Assembly (NCBI RefSeq): GCF_002234675.1
Contig: NC_019871.2
Location: 14,602,331-14,666,330 of the forward strand
Reading direction: 5' to 3'
DNA: 64,000 nucleotides
DNA from: Oryzias latipes
Lineage: Eukaryota > Chordata > Actinopteri > Beloniformes > Adrianichthyidae
The notes under the pieces were generated by a model, which was not told the origin of the DNA, searched no databases, and worked only from the letters and a program-made list of their open reading frames with translations. Both the position numbers and the translations under genes were made by a program. Shown here in pieces: positions 44,119 through 55,654 of the stretch; position 1 is the first letter of the stretch, and the number at the start of each line of letters is the position of its first letter.

Positions 44119-47100
44119 ACTTCTTAACTCCCTCCCCTCCAACATGTCCCTCAGTCTCCAAGATTTTCTGTGTCGTTGAGTAGACCTGAGGGCTGCTGCA
44201 TTCTGGTTTTGCTTGATTAGTCAGTGTTTGATGCTGTAGGCAGCTTTGTTTTGTTGCTGAATGAGCTGTTCCACCGAGAGCACAGAAGACGAAAAGGAGC
44301 TGAGGAAGGAGACTGCAGGTTGAAGAGAAAGGTGGAGTGGAAAACCAAAAGCAAAAAGAAAAAATTGCTGTAGAAATCTTGGGGAAAAACTAAGATGAAA
44401 GCTGAGGAGGAAGACTCTGAAGAAGAGAGGCTTGGAGAAGATAAATGAGACTGTAGAAAACGCTGGAGAGGAGAGGGAAAAGCACAAATGAGGAAAGCAT
44501 ATTGGTGCATAAGAAAAACGAAGAAAGAAATGACCTCTCCTCCTGTGGAGAGGGAAGATAACTGAGTGTTTAGAAATGCTGAGGTGGACAGAAGCCATAT
44601 CTTCCTCTAACACAGCACCTGCAAGACTGCCTGCCCCCTACCATTTACCGGCTGTCTATTGTGGCTATGTGTGTACTTATGCGTGTTTTTTTGGAAGGTT
44701 GTGTAAGCGGGAATACACATTAATATTCATACAGTTAGTGTGCTGTTTTTGTTTCAGCCCATATCAGCCTTGAAGCATGTTTAAACTCCAACACACCAAA
44801 TCCCTGAGTCCCTTCACTGCACTGCTTTAATACATCCATGGTGGGCATTAATAGCTTTTCTTGTGAAATACGAAAGATGGCTTGTGCAGTTTAGTGAATG
44901 TCTGCACGAACACACAGCAAATACAGTTTTCTCCGTAAACCCAGAGGCTCCAGGAGCATTACGTTCTTTCAGAAGACTGAATAGGCTGTTGGCTTGGCCA
45001 TGACTGTTGTATCTGAATGAGAAAATGCTATATTTTATTGACTTTATTTTATTATACGTTTATCATTGATTATAGTCATTCTGCAATCACTTTGATCAAA
45101 AGGGATTATTTTTCTATTTTAACTATTTTGTTAAGTAGCACTTTCACTTTTTATAGGGAAAAAGTACAAAAACTATGAATAAAAAAATACTCTTTCACTT
45201 TCTATGAAGTTTAGGTTTTTATGCTCTGTAATAAAATAAAATGTCTGAAATGATATGTTAAAAAACTAACTTTATCTGGACTTGGGGTATTTATTTATTG
45301 TTATGAAATTGATCCTCCATAGTTATCATGGTGGGAAGATATTGTTGGTGTAATTTGATTTTATTTGCCTGTTTTTATGGAAGCCTCCAAACAAACCAGG
45401 TGATTGGGATCTAAAGTGAAAGTTTTCCAAGCGATTACTTAGAAGTTAATCTTTACCAAGTAATTCAAGCAAATGTAAAGCATGAACATATCGACTGGCA
45501 TATTTATTAGAGCATGAAATAAAAAAATTGGAAATAATATTTGTGTGTAACTTGGGCAAACTTTACCATTGTGTAAACCTTAAGCGCTAAATGTTGTGCA
45601 TGTGTGTGATTTGGCCTTTTTAATACAGATGTTCCTTGGATCAGCATTGTCATCTTGCTGCATGGAGAATTGAGTTGTATTTTAAGTTAGAATTTAGTAT
45701 TGCTTTCTTGCAGAATTAGAAAATTAGCATCTTCAGATCGGGTCCATAGGTGTGTGTAGGTTATTTATCTATTTTTTTTGCTTTTGCTCGATGCATGTTT
45801 ATGTACCGCTACTCTGTCTGGGATGCTTGGTAATTGCCAGACAGGCTTCACCATCACTCTGAACACTGGTGTTAATAGGAAGTGAAAAATAAATGACAGC
45901 ATTTTAGTTTTGTTGAAGCATAACAGACAGCAAAAAGCTGGCTCTGACATTCTTGTTGGAACTGATATAGTGAATACTGAGCTGTGGAAGCTGCCTTAAG
46001 ATTATACAGATGGCAATATCTTGTGCTGTCTGTATCGACCGTAAATTCTACAAAGGTCTTTTGCAAAATTCAAGGATTTTTATCATCAAAGGAAAAAAGC
46101 ATAAAAAAAATAGAAAAAGGGGAAAGTTGCCTTGTGCTCCACTTTACATCACTTTGTCCAATTCCTTTTATTTTAACTCATTTTTCGTTACCTTGTTGCT
46201 GAACGCTTTCTCTTGCTTCCTAGACACCCCTGCTGCTGCGTTGGACAAATACCGTCTTTAGATGATAGGAAGAATCCACTCGTGCAAACATTAAATTGAG
46301 ATTTTAAATAAAGAAACTGCTTATCTTTCCTGCCAGAGACACTTTCATGTGCTTGCATGCAAATGAATTATATATGTGGAAAAAAAAAAGCACATACACA
46401 TTGGCCACAAAAGTAACCCCATTTGACTGGCTGCAATACTTGACAGGGGCTGTTGTGTGCTTTCCATTTGCACTCTTTGCAACACAACTGCATGTGTGTT
46501 TGCGAAGGCTCTGCTGGCACACACTTTCACATCAGAAAGACTGTAGAGTCTCTGGGGGCATGGTGATGAATGGGAGTGTTGTCACTAGTCAGGTCCAGCT
46601 GCCTTTGTGCCTTCTTTATGCTGCATGTTCTCCAATTATACCACAGACATCGTATGTATGGAGCCTCTACACAAAAGATGGAGTGTGGATGTTTTGTTTA
46701 TATCAGTGTAAATTGAATACATTAAAATTTGTAAGGGGATTGTAATCAGTTATAACATTAACTGCATATCATCTTCCCTCAAGCTTTTTTCTTTGTTTGT
46801 GAAGAAGCTTTTAATAGAAATATATTTAGGTCACCTGTAAAGGTCTAATATCCACCTGTGTGTACATGTAACTGTACCAACACTTTGGCTGATGGCACGT
46901 TGTGGCTCATAGTCAGTTAAAAGGGTTCCTTCAGTGCCAGTGTGTAGACATTTCAGTATATAAGTAGTGAGCTCCTAGAAATTGCTGTCAAAGCAGAAGC
47001 TGTATAATTTGCCCACAGACACTTTCATTATGCAGCAATGTGTGAGGATAAGTCTGCTTTCCACTACACTAGCTGTATAGTTAAGTGTAAAAAACCTGGA

Positions 47101-47384
47101 AGCTAGTTTGAAAATAATCTTTTCTTGTTGGTTTATACCCAATATCTGTTCCCATGGAATATCTCTTAGAAGAAGACTCTGATCCTTTTGCTTTTAGGAT
47201 CATATACACTAGTACCTGGGAGGTAAAGATGACTTCTAAGGAGTAAGATGCTGATTGGTCAGATTTCTGGTTTTGTGTTCATGTATCATTTCGTTGGCAG
47301 ATCTTTCCTGGACACAGCAGGCCAAATTTAAGCTTTCTCAATAGAAAGTAAATGGCGCATACACCATGCAAGGTGCTAAGCAGA

Positions 47385-47490
47385 CCACCTTAAGCAATGT
47401 GAAATTCAGTGTCGTCCCCAAGGACACTGATACCTTTGAACCTGCGACCTTCCGATCAGAGGTCGATCGCTCTATCTACACCACAAACTG
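47385..47490 (-). repeat. tRNA-derived SINE fragment (minus strand)
   Basis: The minus strand reads GGTGTAGATAGAGCGATC (box A-like), then GGTCGCAGGTTCAAA (box B-like), then AGTGTCCTTGGGGACGACAC. This is the usual teleost tRNA-SINE body. No tRNA cloverleaf remains. Confidence 0.65.
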
Positions 47491-47937
47491 TTTGGTTTGT
47501 TTTGAATCATTTGTAGTCAGTCAGTTACAGACATTTATCTTCAAATAGTAGCCAATCCTGTTTATCACATTAAATATAACAAAAATGTTCATGATTATTA
47601 AAAGCAGTTTCTTTTAAAAATGTTTTAGTATTGCCACAACTTGATCAAGTGAGGATCAGTTAATTCATTGATTGCTGCAATACGAAGTTAACCCTTTTCA
47701 ATCTGATTAGTCAGTTTTCACATGAGCTTTATTGTTTATGTGCCGTGAAGCATTTAGCACAGAAAAACTACAAAGAAAGTAAAAAGGTAAAGTAACCAGA
47801 GAAAATAGATGCTGTTCTATAAGTGTACAATTCATACTGTTTTAAATTTCTATCGTGTCAATCCTTTTTAGAACTTTCTTTTAAAGTTTTGCTATTCTAA
47901 TGCTGCCATATTTCATGGGGGAAATATTGGCTGGCTG

Positions 47938-48090
47938 GGCGGAAGTCTAGCTCAGGCGGTAGAGCAGGTCGTCCAACAACTGAAGGGTTGGCAGCTCACC
48001 GCTCCCCCCAGGGGATGGGTCAAAATGCGGAGAAGAATTTCCCCATAGTGGGATAAATAATGTGTCGATTATTATTATTATTATTGGTGA
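47938..48090 (+). repeat. tRNA-derived SINE with ATT tail
   Basis: TAGCTCAGGCGGTAGAGC gives a box A. AAGGGTTGGCAGCTC stands where box B should be. The copy ends in TGTCGATTATTATTATTATT, a simple-repeat tail typical of SINE 3' ends. Despite the tRNA-like start it is not a functional tRNA. Confidence 0.7.
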
Positions 48091-49160
48091 AAGAGACGGA
48101 GAACCACTGTGCTAGTTTGTATGATCTTAGTTTATGAGATTTATGTCTACACAAAATATACAGTTCAATTTTTTTGATGACGAAACGGTGTCAACCCTGA
48201 CATTTTACCATATTGTAAATATATTTCTGGAAGAGTTTGTGAGCATATAGTGTGTCTGTGCACAAAAATAAGATTTAGGAATGCGATGTTACGATAGCGC
48301 TCAAGTGGTTGGTACATTGCTTCTTTGTTATGGCGGCTGTCTCACCCCCCTCAGAGGGACGTCTTATCACTATAGGCTCATTCCCAACTGAGTCTGGCTT
48401 CTCCTGTTGTTATCTTTACCCTGCTCAGTGTCTGTGATGAAAATGTCATTCTATAGGCTTGGAAGTTGTTTGCATCAAAGCTGGCTGGTTGAAGCTGAAA
48501 GATTATTTTTCATCATCCCCACCTCGTTTCTTCTCATGGCTAGTGACGATACACTGCGGCAAGACTAAATTAACTTCCACTTTGTATTTTGGAGCACAGG
48601 TAATAATGGTCAGCAAAATTACAGTCAGGAGGTAGGGTGTTGTTAAACACACTTATCTTCTCCTCCATCATCTTCTTCAAAGATCTAAATGGAAATCTGA
48701 GTGGAGGTAAACATGCCATTCCATGGAGAAGCCCAGCAAACAGTCAGCCTGACAGTCTGTTAATGGGGAAGATGATGGGATAGGCTTCAGTAGGCAGCCG
48801 TGTAGTGACAGCAGTATTTACCCATCTGAACGATATCAAGTTGTTCTACTTCCTGCACCATGTTGTCATAAGCTTCTATTTAATTTTCTGCTTTCAGTAT
48901 CGCACCTTTCTCGTTATTCAGCTTGATGTTTACGTTTGTGTTACTAAAATTTTAGCTTTAGTTAAAACACATTTCGTTGGATTGAGGCTATATGACATAT
49001 GGAGAGGCAATGGTTTAAAGAATTGTTGTTTCTAGCATGTTTCCAGCTGTTTGTTTAAATGAGGATTTTTCTTTTAAATTTTTGCGCAGTACAGCCTGCC
49101 ATGCATACTCTTTTTGCCACCGATTGAGGTCTCCAGACAGCAATAGATTTAAGTCTTTAC

Positions 49161-49190
49161 CACCACCCCCCCCCCCTTTTTTTTTTCTTT
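49161..49190. repeat. C-run followed by T-run
   Basis: A homopolymer C tract passes directly into a T tract with one interruption. Confidence 0.8.
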
Positions 49191-51984
49191 TTCAGCCATG
49201 GTAGATTTTTATCACTTTTGTATATATAGCTGTTCCTGTCTGTTATTTAAGACTGCTTTCTGCGCAAGCCCACTGACGGCTTCATGGTTGCCTGTAGATG
49301 TTGCCAATGCACGTTTACACGTTTTTCTTATCTCAAGATACAATAAACAAAACCTCTCAAACTGTTTATAACTAATCCTTTATTTTTCTTTTACCTTTTT
49401 CTTTTTCTGTCAAATTCTCATGAAACAAAGGAAATCAAGCTGCAAAGCAAGATTGGAGGCTTAAGTGAAAGCTAAATGCCAAAGATAAAGCCTCCAGTCT
49501 TGTGGGGTTTGTTGAGTGGACAGTAGCAAAATAATCCCTCCTTAACTTTATACAACAATCCTTTTAAATTACTTTAGCCTTCGCACGTCAATAGATGTGC
49601 CTCTTAAGGGGATACAGGTGAGGTCTGTGTGTGTGGGTGTGTGTGTGGCAAGGCTGTGGCATCAAGGATTAGAAGAGTTTAAAGATGCATGGCTGTGTCA
49701 TTTGTGTGCTTTTGTGTGTCCTTGTGAAATGAATGTTATCTGAAGTGATGTCAGGAATAAAAAGAGTGGATTTGAAGCATTGTCATATTTGAAGGCCATA
49801 GTAAAAATAATTAGTTTAAAAGAAAACAAAAGTAGGGATCCATGAAAGACATCCAGGTACCCCTCCAAAAGTGGAGCCACCCTTCTTCACAGGACAGCTG
49901 TGTGGTTCTCTGAAGACATGGATCTTGCTTGAGGTATCAGCCGTGTGACGTCAGTTTTACCGTGATCGTAAACAGCCTTAACAATAAGTAGCTGCTCGAT
50001 ATTTCTCAGCTTTTAGGTTTTGTCTAACCAACCATAGCAGAGTGGCCATGTGAGTAATGAGGAGGTTTGTGTTGCTACAAACGCAAGTAAGTAGATGAGA
50101 AAGAAATTTGCTCTTGAAAATGTTTTTCATAATCATTTAAAAATATTTCATGGCTTGTTCTGATTTATGCAAAAACAAAAAAAGGTTTGACTGCTTTTTA
50201 TCCTTACGCCACTTTTATTTGAAACTTGATATATCCAAGCAGACAATGGATTTCAGAACAATGCTAAACATTAAGAACTGCGTGTCTTTTTTGGTTTTAA
50301 TACTCAAACCCAGAGAGACTTTGGAAGAATATGAGTCATTGTGATTGGTCAGTAGGTTCAAATGAGATCCCTTGGGATATTACGTAGTGCAGAGAAACAT
50401 TCCCAATCAGAGAGGAAGCAGAAAGGTTTGAGTGAAAAAGCCATGGTAAAGGAACATTTTGGCATCAAGTCGTGCAGACAAATAATGGGGGGGTTGTGTT
50501 TTAGTTAATGAGGTGGGATGTTGGAGGTTAAAGCTTGGATTGGGGACAAAAGAAATGCTGACAAATCCTGCATGCATTTTTTCCAGTTGCTGCAGAGAAA
50601 GTGAGATAATTAACAATCCCCAGAGATGGTTTCTTCCTATGAGCATGGAAAGTGAACCCGAGAAACAAAGTTTTTGGAGGATTTTAAATAACAACATGCA
50701 CATTTAACTAGTCAGAAATGAGGAGGCACACTTCAGTATGAGTCATAACAAATGAGTGGTCCAGGTCTGCCATTTTATTTGACATCTTTTTCTACTGCCA
50801 TTGAGCTTTTTATCTGCAGTTTTGACAGTGCCACACATCTTGTCTCTCAACATTTTGAACTCATGCAAACAAATTTGGAAGCAGCATTTAAATATTAATT
50901 ATGAATACTGATAAATAGTTAAGGAGATGCAATTCATCTCCTGGATAGACATGTTTTTAATCTTTTAAACTGAGGTAAAGAGCACAAAACATGCTCTGGA
51001 GGAATGTTAACGATTCTTAACCTTTTGTTAGAAGTACTTATTTGTTTTGCACAGGTTCAAATACTCAACTTTACTGTGTACTTCTGTTAGGACATTTCCA
51101 TGAAAATGAATGGGAAGGATTTTTCAATTTAGGAAAAAAACATTGAAGGTTCTGAACATTTTAATATAAGCAAAATTGGCACAGAAATGCTAAGAGATAG
51201 TGATATGTTTGGAGAGGTTTTGGAAGATTCTGGTGGTAGGGAGTCTTGCATTCTTTATTGACTTTGTACCATCATTGTGAAACCACAGATCAGTGGCTGG
51301 ATTGAAGGCACGTTGTGCAAAGAGATTGAAACACAACATAGGTTTACAGTTGATGGAGACAATATAAAAGACAGTTATGGTGTATACTAGCATATACTGC
51401 AGTCAGTCTGAAAGCAAACACAGAATCTTTTTTTTTTTTTTTAGGTACAGTTATGTAATAGGAATGTCAAGAAAGCATCAGCTTTGATTCTAACAGAACA
51501 CACTCATTTCAAATGACGAAACTACATATTTTTCAGTGATTTTAATAGGATTTAGTACATATTTCTGTTGGAGCCTCACCTGGTCACATGCTTGAATGTA
51601 GGTTCCCTGTAACAGCGCAATCTAGCATTTTACTTTTAAAAGTTAACATTAAACAATACTTCATGCTTTTATAGAGTTAGTAAATTTATTATTTGCAAAG
51701 ATTTCACATTTACATTGCAGTTTGTTCTACCAACAATCCAGGCTGGAACTAGCTACCTCCTGTCTGAATTGGATTAATAAATATAACTTCCATTCTGTAT
51801 TTGTGGGGAGTACTGTTTTTTTTTATCATAAAGGCAAGCTGTAACTCAAATTAACTTCAAGTATTAACATATTAGTAGATTTGTTTAAGATGGTGGAGAA
51901 AAACAAGTAAAGGTTTTTAAAAATAAAATTCACAAATAATCTACAGCTAAATAAGTTCTATTCATTCTCAAAAGGAGGCAGAAG

Positions 51985-52434
51985 TAGGGCTGGGCGATAT
52001 AGATTGTTTGTGATATAACCCAAATAACCATATTTGAACTCTTTGCTCATAAGAGAAATCCATAATCATCAGCAGGTTGTTTAGATTTAAATATTTATTT
52101 CCTATCATACTTTAAACATAACAGATGCACTAAAGGAACATGATTAAAGCAAAAGCTTTCAAGTTTCAAGAGAGAACATAAATAAAATGGACCGCTTAAC
52201 TACTTGATCAGTTCCATTTAAAAACAAAACATTAACCGTACAAATAAATGCTAATGTTTTCAAGTTTTACGGAACAAACAAATGGTGACAATCATTTTTG
52301 TCAACATCCTTTGAATAAGCTAGGCGAGTGTTCATTTCGGACCCTTCAAAAATAAGTCTATCGTGGTAGACTCATTCTTTTATCGAGAAAAAGTTGTCAC
52401 AATATATTTAATCTCCGTTTTAGGCCAAGCCCTG
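51985..52434. mobile_element. 450-bp non-autonomous hAT-type element
   Basis: The left end reads TAGGGCTGGGCGATA, and the right end in reverse complement reads CAGGGCTTGGCCT. Identical 8-bp flanks, GGCAGAAG, lie at 51977-51984 and 52435-52442. An 8-bp target duplication with CAGGG-type ends is the mark of hAT elements. No coding frame is present, so it would depend on a transposase made elsewhere. Confidence 0.75.
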
Positions 52435-54935
52435 GGCAGAAGCATCATATTAGTGGACAGTAAGACACTGAACCTTGGCACAAATATCTTCCCTTGGGAT
52501 CTTGATACAGTTGCAAGTCCAGGCATATGACCACAGAGTAGCAGAGACTTTTTTTTGTAATGGTGCATGAGTATCTGCAGATCTAAAATGGATGACTGAG
52601 CATAACCCTTGTAACCTCTGGACAGGCTGCTGCAGAGCTTGTCTGCTTCTTCGACTCTGCCTATAGATGAATCCCAGGTGCCCTCCCACTCACCATTCCC
52701 ATGTCTTCCTACAAACTGGAGAAGCAGTTTTGTGTGTGTGCATAATATGATAAAACCATTGGCACTATTTCTTTAACATGTTTTTCTATACATGTGCTCA
52801 TGTGAAGCAGTTTTATTCAAAAATCCCAGCACGAGTGTTAGATATTTATCGTGCAGAGAAAACTCTTAAATTTGTCTTTGTTAAAATATCTGGGCTCTTT
52901 TTAGTACATTTTTTATTAGACTGGAACTTCACCTTGAAGTGAATGGATAAATTAGGAGTAGAAACCAGGGAAACAAAACAAGTTATGCGACCATCAGCCT
53001 ATTTGGCAACATCCAAATGCAATGACAACCAAAAAAAAGCCATTATCTTTAATTGCCACTGTTTAGGTTTTTTGTCAATTGTCTCATCACCTTTTTTTCT
53101 CCTCTCTTCTCAGTGACTGACCAGTCTCTGGCAGTAGACCTCTACTGCATTCTGTACCCTCAGTGTTTCTCTCGTGCCAGCCTGCTGTGCACCTGTCTTT
53201 CAACCACCTCACATGGTCATTTAGAGCTCCTGAGCATGAGTCTCTCAAGTGATGGTCTCCCTCAGTGAGAGTGTACTGCTCTTCAGACATGCAGCCTAAT
53301 GCTGCTTTGCTTTTAGATGATGGGGTTTCTTAATGGGTGACTCAGTGGAAGTCAGGGCAGAAAAATGTAAAGAGGAGAGTCAAAATGACCTAAATGAATG
53401 CTTGAATGCAAGAGGAGACAACTGTGGCTCATGGGTAGAGCGTGGATGGATTGAAAGTGGCTGTTTATGATTGTCAGTAAGAGTTATATATTTTATGTTG
53501 ATGCTGGAGCAACCTAAAAATTCAGATAAGTGATTATAGAGGAACCCAGCCTATGCACCATTAGCCAACCACAAATGCTGAGCACTTACCAGAAGCTCTT
53601 TGTGATAACTTCTTCCATTCTACCAGATCACAAACTTTTTTTATTCTCATTTAGTTGGAAATGTGTTTCACTTCTTTGTATTATTTTATTGCCTCCGAAA
53701 TGATCACGCACGGTCCTGCCTCCTGTTCTATGTGTGCTTTGAACAAACTTTCTATTCTTTGCTTCATGTCGTCTCTTATTTTATTATTGTATGGAACACT
53801 CAGGTTCTTGAGAGGTTACACTAACTGGTGAAAAGTAATTTATTTTTCCTTGAAGTTCTCCAAAAATAAAAAAATAAAAAGATTCAGCTTCTGCGTCGAT
53901 ATAAACCATTTTTAGCTTTCCAATCTCTGTTTTCTTTCCTCTAACAATGAGCCATTTCTCACAGTCAATAGCTCAGTCAGTTTGTAGGTACAAAAGAAAA
54001 AAATAATTACACATACAAACCAAGTATTGGGATTTTTCTGTTCTCAACTGTTGTTTAAGGCAGAATTGTGCCTGCAATTATAGGGCCTGTCTAAAGCAGC
54101 ATTCAGTCTATTGTCCGTGCATATCTGTTTTATTAGTGCTGGCAGCTTTATTAGCCTTTCAAAGAGCAGGGCTTGGACTATGAGAATTGACTGGTGATGT
54201 GATTGGAGGTGATGCATATTGACTTGTTTCTTGTTTGGCTGTTGGCTAGATGCTGTAATGCTACATGGAAGCTGCCACCCAGGCTTGCCCATTAGCACCT
54301 CGACTCCACACATGAGAACATGACAAGAACAGACCACATAGTGAGTGGCATTCGCAGTGTCACAGCGATGTACTGTCACTGCTGGCATCCACAGTGTTTT
54401 TACTGTTAACACTGCAGCAACCGGTTAATGTCTTCTTCTATTTCAGTTCGTCTCTATTTCTGTCATTTTCAGTTTTAATTGGCTTCAGAATTCAGCGATG
54501 CATGAACCTTTCTCGACAGAATGCGGGAAAACATTTTATTTAGACTTTTCTTTTTTATTCAAAGGGCAGAAAAAAGAGTGTTTATATTTCATGATGCGAA
54601 TGTGCTGTTTCTTTGGTAGAGCATATGGTGTGTGTTAGATCCTTATTTCGTGTGCGTGAACACCATCTGTCACCTAGTAACAGTTTGGGTGATCTCTGGT
54701 TGATGTAAGAGCTCCCTGAAGAGATCATAGCAGATAATTGTACACAAAGCCTGCAGGTTACAAGTCCATATGGAGACAGCTTAGTCATATTATCCTTAAA
54801 CTCTGGGAAGTGAGCACAAGTGGCTTCACCGTGACACGTTGACGTTTTTATGTTTTCTATAATAAAGTCGGAATTGAACGTTCTAGTGATCACTGCAGTT
54901 TAATCATGGCTCTGCGAATATTAAAAGTCATGTTA

Positions 54936-54943
54936 CACAAAGA
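54936..54943. repeat. Left Tol2 target-site duplication
   Basis: CACAAAGA, identical to 59512-59519. Confidence 0.95.
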
Positions 54944-54960
54944 CAGAGGTGTAAAGTACT
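54944..54960 (+). repeat. Tol2 left terminal inverted repeat
   Basis: 17 bp, matching the right repeat except for two extra A in the latter. Confidence 0.95.
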
Positions 54961-55370
54961 TGAGTAATTTTACTTGATTACTGTACTTAAGTATTATTTT
55001 TGGGGATTTTTACTTTACTTGAGTACAATTAAAAATCAATACTTTTACTTTTACTTAATTACATTTTTTTAGAAAAAAAAGTACTTTTTACTCCTTACAA
55101 TTTTATTTACAGTCAAAAAGTACTTATTTTTTGGAGATCACTTCATTCTATTTTCCCTTGCTATTACCAAACCAATTGAATTGCGCTGATGCCCAGTTTA
55201 ATTTAAATGTTATTTATTCTGCCTATGAAAATCGTTTTCACATTATATGAAATTGGTCAGACATGTTCATTGGTCCTTTGGAAGTGACGTCATGTCACAT
55301 CTATTACCACAATGCACAGCACCTTGACCTGGAAATTAGGGAAATTATAACAGTCAATCAGTGGAAGAAA

Positions 55371-55617
55371 ATGGAGGAAGTATGTGATTCATCAGCAGCT
55401 GCGAGCAGCACAGTCCAAAATCAGCCACAGGATCAAGAGCACCCGTGGCCGTATCTTCGCGAATTCTTTTCTTTAAGTGGTGTAAATAAAGATTCATTCA
55501 AGATGAAATGTGTCCTCTGTCTCCCGCTTAATAAAGAAATATCGGCCTTCAAAAGTTCGCCATCAAACCTAAGGAAGCATATTGAGGTAAGTACATTAAG
55601 TATTTTGTTTTACTGAT

Positions 55618-55654
<37 letters not shown>

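Larger units (their letters stand above)
26925..54943 (+). other. Predicted long first intron (left part)
   Basis: No coding exon with a recognisable domain was found on either strand. The stretch holds SINE, LINE and MITE copies listed separately, simple repeats, and many short chance frames. If the donor at 26925 is real, the acceptor lies beyond the window and this is one intron, later invaded by Tol2. Otherwise it is intergenic DNA. Confidence 0.4.

Noticed and set aside
44221..44613. 130-codon minus-strand gene
   Set aside because: A Ser/Phe/Leu-rich frame created by a purine-rich plus strand; no domain, no splice context, and it overlaps a similar frame in another phase.
46347..46745. 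132-codon plus-strand frame
   Set aside because: Biased composition, overlapping minus-strand frames, no domain.
47940..48010. tRNA gene
   Set aside because: Box A is good, but the anticodon and T arms do not fold, box B is altered and the copy ends in an ATT repeat. It is a SINE.
53115..53268. Coding exon after the strong acceptor-like TCTCCTCTCTTCTCAG
   Set aside because: The frame ends in a stop after about 50 codons, there is no matching donor, and the product is not recognised.
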